This document shows, in pieces, positions 35,303 to 44,493 of a DNA stretch of 48,687 nt. Made by a program: the position numbers and the translations under genes. Every line of letters starts with the position of its first letter. Positions within the stretch are counted from its first letter, which is position 1. This stretch comes from Bacillota bacterium (GTDB lineage: Bacteria > Bacillota > Clostridia > Lachnospirales > Cellulosilyticaceae), in the NCBI GenBank assembly GCA_023436395.1, contig JAEZJJ010000054.1, positions 1 through 48,687 of the forward strand, read 5' to 3'. The notes under the pieces were generated by a model. The model was not told where the DNA came from, did not search any database, and worked only from the letters and a program-made list of their open reading frames with translations.

Positions 35303-36439
35303 ATGGAGATTTTAGGAATTTGTATACTTATTATTTTAGGTATCTTCATAGAACATAAGATTTATTTATCTCGTGTATTTCCTTACGTAGGTTATGATTG
35401 CTATTTTAATACATCCGAAGTTTTTGAAGGTGAACAAGTAGAGATTATCGAAACGGTAACCAATCCTTCTTTTCTTCCTCTTGCTAGTTTAAAGTCAGAG
35501 ATTACTACCAGTAAGTATCTAGATTTTGCGGGTAATACCTCTGCTGTCAATGATAAAACCCGTTCTCTCGCTAGTTTATTTAGTATACCTGGTAAAAAAC
35601 GTATTACAAGATGTTGGAATGCCAGGTGTCTTAGACGTGGTATTTATCATATTGAGGACACAACAATTATTGCAAATGATATTCTAGGTCTATATCATTA
35701 TAATACCCTTGTACGCATAAAAAGTCGTTTAGTTGTTCTACCTCTTCCACTTGTTTTCTCTTATTCACCTACTGGGCATAGGGAACTACAAGGCAATCAT
35801 GTTGTCAAACGATTTATCGTAGAAGACCCTTTTGCTATTGCTGGTATTAGAGAATATACCCAGAGGGATAGCATGAATCAAATTCATTGGGCTATGAGCG
35901 CTAAATATAATGAGCTTATGGTACGTTCCCATGAAACTACAACTGAGCATACTATAACCCTTATCTTAAATATGCAATTAACCAAAAACCAACTACGAGA
36001 AGAAGTCAATGATGAAAAACTAGAGTTAGGAATTAGGCTAGCTGCCGGAGAATTAGAGTCTACCCTTTCTAGAAGTATTCCTATAAAGCTTATGGTTAAT
36101 GCGCCTACTGTAGATAATGAAATAAGTATTATTTCTAATGAGATGTGGGGATATAATCATGTTCATGAACTTTTTGTCTGTCTTGCAGGTTTAAAAAACA
36201 CTTTTACCTTACCCCTTGATCACTTTTTAAAGGAGCATAGCTCTATGATTACTTCTCCTTATGTCATACTGATTACTTCCTTTTTAGACAATGAAACAGC
36301 TCTATTGATCCGTGAAAAGAAACAACTTGGTATTCACTTCACAATTTATCTTATAGCCTATTCTTCAGGTAGAGAATATTTTCCTGACCTTGAAATTTAT
36401 TATGTATTAGATCATATTAATGGAAAGAAGGTGTGCTAA
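35303..36439 (+). CDS. DUF58 domain protein (second copy)
   Basis: A 378-aa protein with one N-terminal membrane helix, an immunoglobulin-like N-terminal region (VFEGEQVEIIETVTNPSFLPL) and the DUF58 signature (IAGIREYTQRDSMNQIHWAMSAKYNELMVRSHETT). It sits 11 bp after moxR and overlaps the next gene or nearly so. It is paired with the second MoxR ATPase as the likely vWA-like partner. Confidence 0.9.
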   Translation: MEILGICILIILGIFIEHKIYLSRVFPYVGYDCYFNTSEVFEGEQVEIIETVTNPSFLPLASLKSEITTSKYLDFAGNTSAVNDKTRSLASLFSIPGKKRITRCWNARCLRRGIYHIEDTTIIANDILGLYHYNTLVRIKSRLVVLPLPLVFSYSPTGHRELQGNHVVKRFIVEDPFAIAGIREYTQRDSMNQIHWAMSAKYNELMVRSHETTTEHTITLILNMQLTKNQLREEVNDEKLELGIRLAAGELESTLSRSIPIKLMVNAPTVDNEISIISNEMWGYNHVHELFVCLAGLKNTFTLPLDHFLKEHSSMITSPYVILITSFLDNETALLIREKKQLGIHFTIYLIAYSSGREYFPDLEIYYVLDHINGKKVC

Positions 36440-36441
36440 TA

Positions 36442-37779
36442 TTGAAATATTCAGCTTCTCAATTATGGTCTCACATCAGTCTATGGGTTTTCTATCTAGC
36501 TATTATTCCTTGCCTTTTTTTAGCCTCTTATATCAATCAGATGGCTTATGGAACCACTAAATTTCTTATAGATCTCTTAGTCCTCCTAATTGGTGCTTAT
36601 TTAGGTTATTTCCAATCACTGATTAAATACAAACTCTTAATGAGCCCTCGTTTACCTATTTTACTAAAGCATCTTTTCCTAGCCATAACTTATTGTATCA
36701 CATTAGGTTTACCTCTTCTTTATGCCTTATGGATTTATGAAAATCATGTTGTCTTCCTCATTGGCTGGTATATTTTATTTCTTACTATCTATGTTAAATT
36801 CTACAAGAGTTATGGTTTAAATTATAAACAGCTTATGACTTGGGAAATTTGTATTGTAGCTGCTTTTATCTATTTAGCCGCAATGCTTGTTGGTGCACCT
36901 AGCTTTATTCCTTTACTCTTTGTCCTTGTTGTAGCATTGTACCTATTTTTAAACAATCAATCGACTCTAGATGCCCTACTCCAAAGATCCCAAAAAAATA
37001 CGCCTATGATTGCTGCTATTAGACGCAACAATACCAAATGGCTTTGTTTAATTATCAGTTTTATCCTAGTCGTCTACCCTTTCAGAAAAATCTTAGGTAA
37101 TTTTGTTCTTACATTAATCAAAAATATACTATTAGTTATTGGGGCTATCATTCGATTAATTAGTCAACTCATACCTATTGGAAATGATGAATTAGCTTTA
37201 GAAATTCCTAAAAAATCATCTCCCATGTTATTTCCAGAAGCAACTCATGCTTCTATTAATCCATTAGAAATATTGCTTTGGTGTCTAACTTTTATTATTC
37301 TATTCAGTTTAAGACGGCAGTTATGGAAAATAGTAATGGATTTTCTTAGAGATCTTCAAAAACTCATTTTAGCCATTTACCATGCGCTATTTAATCAAAA
37401 TGAAAAAACCATAGAAAAAAACACGTTATACGAGGAAACTATAGAGACGTTTAATACGCAAATAACTACTTCACCTCAAAAAGCCCCCAGGCATAAAACT
37501 CAACTCAGAAGGCAACTTAAACTATTCTTTAAGCTACCTAATAGTGAGATGAAGTATCGCCTAGGGTTCAAATTGCTTTTAGAAGGTCTTCAATTAAAAG
37601 GAATTCATTTTAGTCGTTCTCATACACCTAGGGAAATTGCTAAAATCGTTAAACAAGATACTAATTCCATTACTATAAACGAAGAAACCTATGAGCGTAT
37701 TCGCTATGGTGAAATGCCCATAGAACCTGGCAATATAGAAGATTTAGAATCTAGCCTGATAACCCTTATAAAAAAGTAA
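36442..37779 (+). CDS. Membrane protein with C-terminal DUF4129-like domain
   Basis: A protein of about 445 aa with six or more membrane helices in the first 290 residues and a cytoplasmic tail resembling DUF4129 (FKLLLEGLQLKGIHFSRSHTPREIAK...ERIRYGEMP). The best start is TTG 36442, ten bases after AGAAGG; a GTG at 36433 lies too close to the SD. It takes the third place held by the transglutaminase in the other MoxR operon, but has no transglutaminase core. That difference suggests a division of labour between the two operons. Confidence 0.78.
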   Translation: MKYSASQLWSHISLWVFYLAIIPCLFLASYINQMAYGTTKFLIDLLVLLIGAYLGYFQSLIKYKLLMSPRLPILLKHLFLAITYCITLGLPLLYALWIYENHVVFLIGWYILFLTIYVKFYKSYGLNYKQLMTWEICIVAAFIYLAAMLVGAPSFIPLLFVLVVALYLFLNNQSTLDALLQRSQKNTPMIAAIRRNNTKWLCLIISFILVVYPFRKILGNFVLTLIKNILLVIGAIIRLISQLIPIGNDELALEIPKKSSPMLFPEATHASINPLEILLWCLTFIILFSLRRQLWKIVMDFLRDLQKLILAIYHALFNQNEKTIEKNTLYEETIETFNTQITTSPQKAPRHKTQLRRQLKLFFKLPNSEMKYRLGFKLLLEGLQLKGIHFSRSHTPREIAKIVKQDTNSITINEETYERIRYGEMPIEPGNIEDLESSLITLIKK

Positions 37780-37896
37780 CATTCTTAGCCAGTCATTCTT
37801 CCTTTTACAATTTTATAGAAAGTACCTTGTTTAGCCATAAGTTTATCGTAACTGTTATTTTTCAAATTCTAATATGATGAAATTTTTAATATTGCA

Positions 37897-37950
37897 TTGA
37901 CATTATCCAATATTGGGTATATTATAAAAATATATTAACCAATATTGGAT
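37897..37950 (+). promoter_or_regulatory. PadR promoter with two identical operator palindromes
   Basis: Perfect TTGACA (37897-37902) and TATTAT (37920-37925) with a 17-bp spacer. The palindrome CCAATATTGG lies inside the spacer (37907-37916) and again at 37939-37948, next to the SD. The centres are 32 bp apart, about three helical turns, so two dimers would bind on the same face. Confidence 0.85.
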
Positions 37951-37962
37951 AAGGAGCTTGAT

Positions 37963-38682
37963 ATGGTACGTACACTTATTTTATATTATCTCAATATCAA
38001 AACAACTCATGGTTATGAGATTCAAAAATTTATTCAAGAAACTGGCTTAGAACAGTGGACTCAAATTAAATCTGGCTCCATTTACTACGCCCTTTCTAAA
38101 CTAGAAAAGCAAAAGGAAATCGAATTAACAAGAGAAGAAACGCACGGTTCAAGAGTAAGACGCATCTATCAAATCACTGAATTAGGTAGAAAAACCCTTG
38201 ACTCTTTACTCCAAGAAAAACTTAATGAAGAACTTATTCCCTCTACCTCTGAGAAATTCATACTTCCATCTATGCTCAACCGACTAGATAAAAAAACTGC
38301 TATAGCCATCATCACTAAACATATAGAAGAACTCAAGGCCAAAGAAGAGTATTGGAGGTATTGGCAAAATATAAAAATCTCTTCAGGTAGCCTTAAAATC
38401 GATCAACTTACTTTTGAACTTCCTTTAACTAATCTGGCTTATGCTATTAGATGGCATGAAGCACTTATAGAAGAATTTGATAGGATCATTGAATTAGGTA
38501 AAAGGCAAGAACAATTCATCTCTAGCTTTAACTTTGATGCATTTGAAGAAGAAAATCCCCTAGTTAAATCAAATAATCGTATTGCAGAACTTAAGCAAAA
38601 AATTCTCAACCAATCCGATGACTCTAAAGCTGCACTAGATGAACTGATTACTTTACTTTCTAATTCACCTATCTCAAATTAA
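37963..38682 (+). CDS. PadR-family regulator with C-terminal domain
   Basis: A protein of about 239 aa. ATG 37963 has AAGGAG six bases upstream and removes six residues from a longer TTG frame. The N-terminal winged helix (TLILYYLNIKTTHGYEIQKFIQETGLEQWTQIKSGSIYYALSKLEKQ) is followed by a helical PadR C-terminal region and a coiled tail. It probably represses itself and the ABC operon at 38811 by binding CCAATATTGG-like sites, a version of which occurs upstream of that operon. Confidence 0.93.
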   Translation: MVRTLILYYLNIKTTHGYEIQKFIQETGLEQWTQIKSGSIYYALSKLEKQKEIELTREETHGSRVRRIYQITELGRKTLDSLLQEKLNEELIPSTSEKFILPSMLNRLDKKTAIAIITKHIEELKAKEEYWRYWQNIKISSGSLKIDQLTFELPLTNLAYAIRWHEALIEEFDRIIELGKRQEQFISSFNFDAFEEENPLVKSNNRIAELKQKILNQSDDSKAALDELITLLSNSPISN

Positions 38683-38693
38683 TCTACTTCCTT

Positions 38694-38725
38694 AGCTCAA
38701 GTGAGGCTTCTATATCATTTGAGCT
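38694..38725 (+). terminator. Hairpin after the PadR gene
   Basis: An 11-bp stem (AGCTCAAGTGA with TCATTTGAGCT, one G-U pair in plus-strand RNA) and 10-nt loop. No T-tract follows, so it is a weak terminator or mRNA-stability element. Confidence 0.4.
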
Positions 38726-38770
38726 CTAAAACCAGGTGATAAATTCAATTTATTTTTTTATCCCATATAT

Positions 38771-38792
38771 CCAATGTTGTATATAAAACATT
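38771..38792 (+). promoter_or_regulatory. Diverged PadR operator upstream of the ABC operon
   Basis: CCAATGTTGT (38771-38780) matches the CCAATATTGG operator at 8 of 10 positions and adjoins a TATATA -10-like box (38780-38785). AATGTT/AACATT also gives an inverted repeat over the same region. Confidence 0.55.
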
Positions 38793-38810
38793 AATTAAAG
38801 GAGATACAAT

Positions 38811-39557
38811 ATGAAACATTTATTAGAAGTTATTAATCTTACCAAATCTTATGATACTAAAACTGTTGTTAAAGGTATTTCTTTCTCTGTAAAGTCTGGC
38901 GAAATCTTAGGCTTTTTAGGTCCCAATGGTGCTGGTAAAAGCACAACGCTTCATATGATTTCTACTCTTTTAGATTCTAGTGAAGGTAAAATTATGTTTA
39001 ATGGTAAACCTATAACAGACCATAATTATGAGTATAAAAAAGCCTTAGGACTTGTCCCTCAAGATATCGCTGTATTTTCTGATTTAACGGCTTATGAAAA
39101 TGTGAAGTTCTTCTGTTCTTTGTACGGCATAAAGGGGGCTGCTCTAAAAGAGGCTACACTTACTGCTCTTGATTATGTAGGACTCCTAGATCATAAAGAT
39201 GAATATCCTGATACTTTCTCTGGTGGTATGAAAAGACGTCTTAACATTGCTTGCTCAATCGTACACAAACCTAAACTCCTTATCATGGATGAACCTACTG
39301 TGGGGATTGACCCTCAATCTCGCAATAAAATTTTAGAAGTTACCAAGAAACTTAGAGATGAAGGTACGACTATTATTTATACCTCTCATTATATGGAGGA
39401 AGTTGAAGCCATTTGTTCTAGGCTTATCATCCTTGACCATGGCGAAATTTTAGAAGAAGGTCCTTTAGATGCTATTAAAGCAAAATACCTTCCTAGTGGT
39501 AGTGATAATTTAGAAGCTATCTTTTTACAATTAACAGGCACAGGCCTGAGAGATTAG
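38811..39557 (+). CDS. ABC exporter ATPase (ABC-2 type)
   Basis: A 248-aa ATPase. Walker A GPNGAGKST (about 38-46), signature FSGGMKRRLNIA, Walker B LLIMDEPTVGIDPQSR and H-loop TSHYMEE are complete. AAAGGAG precedes the ATG. It is followed by two permease genes with very short gaps (11 bp and 1-nt overlap), so the transporter is one operon. Drug, peptide or lipid export is typical of this family but not proven. Confidence 0.95.
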   Translation: MKHLLEVINLTKSYDTKTVVKGISFSVKSGEILGFLGPNGAGKSTTLHMISTLLDSSEGKIMFNGKPITDHNYEYKKALGLVPQDIAVFSDLTAYENVKFFCSLYGIKGAALKEATLTALDYVGLLDHKDEYPDTFSGGMKRRLNIACSIVHKPKLLIMDEPTVGIDPQSRNKILEVTKKLRDEGTTIIYTSHYMEEVEAICSRLIILDHGEILEEGPLDAIKAKYLPSGSDNLEAIFLQLTGTGLRD

Positions 39558-39568
39558 GAGGTAATCTT

Positions 39569-40315
39569 ATGAATGAATTAAAAGTACTTTTTTCCTTTGG
39601 TCTTAAAAGACGAATAAAGGATTCTTTTTTAGTAAGCTACGGTATTTTCATGCCTTTCATTATGATTTTACTTCTAGGTTATTTAGCTAGTGGATACTAT
39701 ACGGGTATTAAAGATATTTCTTCTTATAGTTATTACACCCTAGTTTCCTTACCACTTTATACCTCCTTCTCTTCCATCACCTTAATCTATGTTGCTAGAG
39801 AAGAACAACTCTTTAATTCTGGTTCTCGCTTTATTATGGCACCAGTTCATAAGTCTACTTTAGTACTTTATAAGATTTTACCCTCAACTCTTGTTATTTT
39901 CTTTTTTAATCTCATCGTTATGCTCGCTTGTAAACTTTTATTTGGGATGAATTTTAATGGACAATTCTTACAGGTCTTAATCCTCCTTGGGATATTTGGA
40001 TATATGTCTTGTAGTTTTGGCACCTTTATAGGACTGTGTACGAAAAATTTTATAGCTATAAAAAATCTTGTTAGTACCCCTCTTCTTATTATGGGCTTTT
40101 TAGGTGGTAGTTTCTTCCCTATAGGAAGCCTAGGAAAAGGATTTCTAATTGCTAGTTACTTTTCTCCTCTAACCTATGTAAATCAGGGATTATTCTCTCT
40201 AATCTATGATCATAACAACTTAGCTTATTTAAGCGCTCTAGTCATTACCCTTATTCTTGGTATAATCTTTACTATTGGTTCAACCTTTAAAATGCAGAAG
40301 GAGGCGTTCATCTAA
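39569..40315 (+). CDS. ABC-2 type permease
   Basis: A 248-aa membrane protein with six predicted helices, a short N-terminal cytoplasmic stretch, and the ABC-2 signature near the end (LLIMGFLGGSFFPIGSLGKGFLIASYFSPLTY). It shares its last base with the start of the next permease. It probably forms a heteromeric channel with the protein at 40315. Confidence 0.9.
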   Translation: MNELKVLFSFGLKRRIKDSFLVSYGIFMPFIMILLLGYLASGYYTGIKDISSYSYYTLVSLPLYTSFSSITLIYVAREEQLFNSGSRFIMAPVHKSTLVLYKILPSTLVIFFFNLIVMLACKLLFGMNFNGQFLQVLILLGIFGYMSCSFGTFIGLCTKNFIAIKNLVSTPLLIMGFLGGSFFPIGSLGKGFLIASYFSPLTYVNQGLFSLIYDHNNLAYLSALVITLILGIIFTIGSTFKMQKEAFI

Positions 40316-41373
40316 TGTGTACTTTTATCATTTTCAAAAAAGAATGGCTTAAAAGTAAAAAACATCCTGTTCAACTTATACTTACTTTCCTATTACCTAT
40401 TATTGCAACTTGTTTAGTGCTGCTTTTTTCTAATCAAATGAAACCCTCCATGCATTTAGGTATTATTAATGAGGACCCCACTTCAAACTTAACAAAACTT
40501 CTAGAAAACGCAGCCATAAAAACTTCAGGAATTACAGTTAATACTGCTCATGAAGACTCTCTGTACTCTGATTTAATGACTTCTAAATATGCAGCTATTA
40601 TTAAAATACATGATGAGCATACCTTTGATGTATTCAGCTTAGATGCAGCATTAAAAGACTACTTAAATACCTTCTTAAATACTAGACAAACCTCTTCATC
40701 TAACCAAAACCTTGAAATTCCAACTAAAGATTCTCTTTCTGCTGCTAGTAGAAGTATGAGTTTTATCTTTTTAGTCATGCTTATTACTGCTACCTTATTT
40801 GCAGTTTCCATTCATAAAGAGAAAATGGATGGTCTTCTTATGAGGTATGGTCTTTCACCTCATCATACTTTAGCCTATGCAACTGGATTTTTCTTATTTA
40901 ATTTAGTTATTACACTACTTCAAGTAGCTGTAACTGCTAGCTTTATCTCTATTTTCAACTTGCCTTTTGGGATCCCCTTATACTCTTTTCTCCTTATTGG
41001 CAGCCTAATTAGTTTTAGTAGTTCTAGTTTTGCCTTCTTAATAGTAGGGCTTACTTCTAATGAACTTAGTGCAAGTACGCTTTCTTCATCTATTGGCCTA
41101 TTGCTCTCTTTACTTGGAGGTGCTTTCCTCCCTCTAGCTAAGATGCCTCAAGGCTTTCAATTTATAAGCCAATTTACTTTTACTAAATGGCTCATTGAGG
41201 CCACAGATTTACTTACTACCAATGCCTCATTTTCAACTAGTTATACCTCTCTATTTGGAATGATCCTATTTAGCCTTGTCATCCTCATTTTAGGATTTTT
41301 ATTAAATATCAAGAAACTTTCTTTTTACCTCAACACCTCTACTAAAAAAGAAGTATGGGCAAAACAAATGTAA
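40315..41373 (+). CDS. ABC-2 type permease (second subunit)
   Basis: A 352-aa protein with a helix at about 18-38, a large extracytoplasmic domain (about 40-150) and five C-terminal helices ending in the ABC-2 signature (LSLLGGAFLPLAKMPQGFQFISQFTFTKWLIEA). The ATG overlaps the upstream stop codon by 1 nt. The gene ends inside the left arm of a 26-bp terminator. Confidence 0.9.
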   Translation: MCTFIIFKKEWLKSKKHPVQLILTFLLPIIATCLVLLFSNQMKPSMHLGIINEDPTSNLTKLLENAAIKTSGITVNTAHEDSLYSDLMTSKYAAIIKIHDEHTFDVFSLDAALKDYLNTFLNTRQTSSSNQNLEIPTKDSLSAASRSMSFIFLVMLITATLFAVSIHKEKMDGLLMRYGLSPHHTLAYATGFFLFNLVITLLQVAVTASFISIFNLPFGIPLYSFLLIGSLISFSSSSFAFLIVGLTSNELSASTLSSSIGLLLSLLGGAFLPLAKMPQGFQFISQFTFTKWLIEATDLLTTNASFSTSYTSLFGMILFSLVILILGFLLNIKKLSFYLNTSTKKEVWAKQM

Positions 41374-41427
41374 TAAAGGGTGCCACCTCATTAATCTAAT
41401 TGATTAATGAGGTGGCACCCTTTATTA
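41371..41427. terminator. Perfect 26-bp bidirectional terminator
   Basis: Arms 41371-41396 and 41402-41427 are perfectly complementary with a 5-nt loop. The first arm contains the stop codon of the ABC permease gene. It separates that gene from the convergent DUF2500-like gene. Confidence 0.95.
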
Positions 41428-41439
41428 TATTAATTACTA

Positions 41440-41808
41440 TTAAGTTCGTTTAAAACCAAGGTAACGTGTTCCTTGAAAAGTTAGTTTCCCCTTATCCTGC
41501 TCAGCAAGCATACCATACTCTACTCCCTTTACTCTTAACTCCATTCGATTACCACTCTCTACTTCAAAGGTTACATAGTATGTTGTTGATGATGAAGACA
41601 TATTGTCATGATCATGATGACTAACACTTGTACGTTTTGCTACAACAATTGCCTCAACAAAAAGTACTGGTGAATCATTATTCTTTTTCCATTGTTTTGC
41701 ACCATTTACTATTGCAATGATAATTATTCCAAATACCAGTACAAAAAATATGCCCATAAAGATTGGTACAACGGTGAACAAAATACTCTCAGTTGGTGAA
41801 TTCCACAT
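41440..41808 (-). CDS. DUF2500-like membrane protein
   Basis: A 122-aa protein with one N-terminal membrane helix (VVPIFMGIFFVLVFGIIIIAIV) and a small beta domain (VEAIVVAKRTSVS...TTYYVTFEVESGNRMELRVKGVEYG...GKLTFQGTRYLGF), the DUF2500 pattern. It contains a His/Asp-rich stretch (SHHDHDN) between strands. It begins 2 bp after the lipoprotein gene stop and is last in the two-component operon. The function is unknown. Confidence 0.85.
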   Translation of the reverse strand: MWNSPTESILFTVVPIFMGIFFVLVFGIIIIAIVNGAKQWKKNNDSPVLFVEAIVVAKRTSVSHHDHDNMSSSSTTYYVTFEVESGNRMELRVKGVEYGMLAEQDKGKLTFQGTRYLGFKRT

Positions 41809-41810
41809 TT

Positions 41811-43025
41811 TTATTCCCCCTTAAGAAATTCTAACTCTGCATTATACTCATTTTTCTTTATTTCTAACGCCTTTGCTAATTCTACTAATTCTTCTTTACT
41901 CATCTCACTATTTTTAATATAAATATCACACAGTGTACCTTCTTTATTAAATTCTATAATTTTCATAGGTGCCTCTTCTACATAAATTCCTTCAATATTA
42001 TTAAGCTTTACCTTTTCAAATCCTAAATCTAAGTTTTCCTGAAACTTATTACATGGCATATTTTGTATAATAAACTCCTTCCCCTCTGGAGTCACATAAG
42101 TAATCTCTACTTTTGCATATATTTGATTACTGGTTTCAATATACCGTGCTTCTTTCATGGTAGCAATCTCTTCATCACTAATATAAAAGATAGGTACTTT
42201 TAGCTTACTTACAGCTTCCTCTAAGGATACTTTTTGATTCACAACACCTAATTTCTCATCTAGTTTAATAACTTTAGCCCCTTCAGGAATAGTCATAATA
42301 AACTTTTCTTCGGTAATTCCTGGATTAATGGTAAAAGTTTTATACTCTTTCTCTATTATTAATTTCCCCACACTACTTTTAGTTTTAACCACCATCCAAC
42401 TATTCTGATCTATCCATGCTTCTATGGTAGCTTCTCCTACTTTACCTTCTTTAGGTACAGCTACTATATGTTGTGTTGTATAATTACCACATTTTACATT
42501 ATCTTTAATAGTCACATCATGATTCTTACTTACTTCATCAATAAGTTCTAGGGCATATTCTTTTAGACTCCCAGATCTTAGTACTTGATTAATCCCTTGG
42601 ACAATAGTAGGATCAACCTCATCTGCTAAAGTAATAGGCTTAATATAGTAGGTTTCTTTAGCTGGTACATACGCTATTAGTTGATCTTCATTGGTAATAT
42701 CAATTTCTTCCTCAGATTCAAAATCTCCCTTCATTAAACCATTATCTACAGCTTTTTTATAACTATCTGTGACTACAGTTTTATACTCAACCCTATACTT
42801 ATTCTCATTCCCCTTCCATTCTCTATAACTTACGGTACATAAAAGCTCTCCATTATAATACTGACGCATTTCAGCTTCTCCATAGAATGTATTAACCTCT
42901 GAATCTTCCCGCACCATAGCCTCTACAATTCCTTGGGAAGATAACAAACTACATCCATTTGTAGTTATTAATAATCCACATACCATTAGTACAACTACTT
43001 TCTTTATCCATCTCCTTTTATGCAT
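41811..43025 (-). CDS. Lipoprotein with LolA/RseB-like and DUF4367-like regions
   Basis: A 404-aa lipoprotein: signal peptide with lipobox TTNGC (Cys25). It has an N-terminal beta-rich region reminiscent of LolA/RseB-type lipoprotein sensors (NTFYGEAEMRQYYNGELLCTVSYREWKGNENKYRVEY) and a C-terminal region like DUF4367 (ISDEEIATMKEARYIETSNQIYAKVEITYV). Its start overlaps the kinase stop by 8 nt. It may be an accessory sensor for the histidine kinase (inference). Confidence 0.8.
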   Translation of the reverse strand: MHKRRWIKKVVVLMVCGLLITTNGCSLLSSQGIVEAMVREDSEVNTFYGEAEMRQYYNGELLCTVSYREWKGNENKYRVEYKTVVTDSYKKAVDNGLMKGDFESEEEIDITNEDQLIAYVPAKETYYIKPITLADEVDPTIVQGINQVLRSGSLKEYALELIDEVSKNHDVTIKDNVKCGNYTTQHIVAVPKEGKVGEATIEAWIDQNSWMVVKTKSSVGKLIIEKEYKTFTINPGITEEKFIMTIPEGAKVIKLDEKLGVVNQKVSLEEAVSKLKVPIFYISDEEIATMKEARYIETSNQIYAKVEITYVTPEGKEFIIQNMPCNKFQENLDLGFEKVKLNNIEGIYVEEAPMKIIEFNKEGTLCDIYIKNSEMSKEELVELAKALEIKKNEYNAELEFLKGE

Positions 43026-44493
43026 TTATATCCCCTTCCTTACCTATAGTAATATTTGGTAAATAACAAACCATCATATTACCTACCCCTAGAATAGGAA
43101 TAACTTCTATCCCTCCCCCATGCTTCTCCATAATCATTTTTGAAATACTTAGGCCAAGGCCTACCCCTTTATGTTCTTTCTTACTGCGTGCTTCATCTCC
43201 TTGGAAAAATGGTTTAAATAAATTTTCTCTATCCTTTTCTTCAATAGGTGTGCCCTCATTAATAACCACTAAACACATGCCCAGTGTTTGATACTTTTCT
43301 AGTACAACTCTTCCCTGTTCTCCAATCCATTCGGGTAGGTTTTCGTTATTAGAAAAAGCTCCCATCCAAATCCTTCCTTGCTCAGGTGTATGTCTAACAG
43401 CATTACTTACAATATTATCCACAACACGAGTCATATATTTAACATTTACTAAATAATCACCTTGAACTTCTATAACTTGTTCTAACCTCAAGCCCTTGCC
43501 CTCACACATTCCCTCTATACCTGAAAACAACATATCACAGAACTCTTCACCTTCTACTTCTACAAGTCCTAAATCATAATCCATAGTAAGTAGATTATAG
43601 GTTAATAGGTCATCTAGCATGTCCCTCATGTAATCACATTTATTTAAGATTGTAGAAAGATATTCCTGATATTTGCCTGGCTCTTTAACATCTCCTAATT
43701 TAAACATCTCTGTATAAGCTCTAATAGCTGTAAGTGGTGTTTTCAAATCATGGGAAATTGTAGCAATCATATACTCTTTTGCTTTTTGCTCTTGCTCCAT
43801 TAACTGCTTATTTAACTCTAGCTTATCCTTCATCTTATTGAAATGGTGACAGAGTTCTCCAACCTCATCACTTGCCCTATAACTAATATGTACTCTACTA
43901 TCTCCCTTCGCATAGTCATTCATACTACAAATAACTTGTTTGAGAGGTATATTAAGACGCCTATTAATCATCCTAATCGCTACTCCAAATATTAGAATGT
44001 TAACAAGTATAAAACAACCTACACTTAATAAAACATTATACTTTATAGTATTAATTAGATTTTCTCTACCAATAGTAATTTTATAGAAACCTATAATAGT
44101 ATCATCTTTAAATACAGGCTTTTTAAGAGTATATGAACTATATGTATGTTGTATTTCATTTAAATTCTTATATAAGCTCTCTTTAGAAAGCATGTACTCA
44201 TAACCTGTTACGGTTGAATAAATAGACTCTCCTTTTGCATTATATAAGATTACTTCAACATTCTCATTATCCTGTATTTCCTTTAACTCAATCTCCTCAT
44301 CAGTATTTAAGTATAGTTGCTGATTCTCTACTATTTCTTGGTACTTAGAGAGTTCTATACTGGTAGCCAAGTAATCCTTTACCTCTGTTTTCCTACTATA
44401 GGAACTATTGGCTTGATATAAAATACCTACAGTAAGTATAGGGGTTAAGAGTACTAATAAGTGAGATACTATTAAGTTGGTTTTTAGTTTCAC
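43018..44493 (-). CDS. Sensor histidine kinase
   Basis: A 491-aa membrane kinase. TM1 (about 7-26), an extracellular sensor domain (27-150), TM2 (about 152-175), HAMP (about 176-232), HisKA with phospho-acceptor His248 (ATISHDLKTPLTAIRAYTEMF), and HATPase with N box (VDNIVSNAVRHTPEQG) and G boxes (KEHKGVGLGLSISKMIMEKHGG). It overlaps the response regulator gene by 4 nt and the lipoprotein gene by 8 nt. The signal is unknown. Confidence 0.96.
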   Translation of the reverse strand: MKLKTNLIVSHLLVLLTPILTVGILYQANSSYSRKTEVKDYLATSIELSKYQEIVENQQLYLNTDEEIELKEIQDNENVEVILYNAKGESIYSTVTGYEYMLSKESLYKNLNEIQHTYSSYTLKKPVFKDDTIIGFYKITIGRENLINTIKYNVLLSVGCFILVNILIFGVAIRMINRRLNIPLKQVICSMNDYAKGDSRVHISYRASDEVGELCHHFNKMKDKLELNKQLMEQEQKAKEYMIATISHDLKTPLTAIRAYTEMFKLGDVKEPGKYQEYLSTILNKCDYMRDMLDDLLTYNLLTMDYDLGLVEVEGEEFCDMLFSGIEGMCEGKGLRLEQVIEVQGDYLVNVKYMTRVVDNIVSNAVRHTPEQGRIWMGAFSNNENLPEWIGEQGRVVLEKYQTLGMCLVVINEGTPIEEKDRENLFKPFFQGDEARSKKEHKGVGLGLSISKMIMEKHGGGIEVIPILGVGNMMVCYLPNITIGKEGDINA

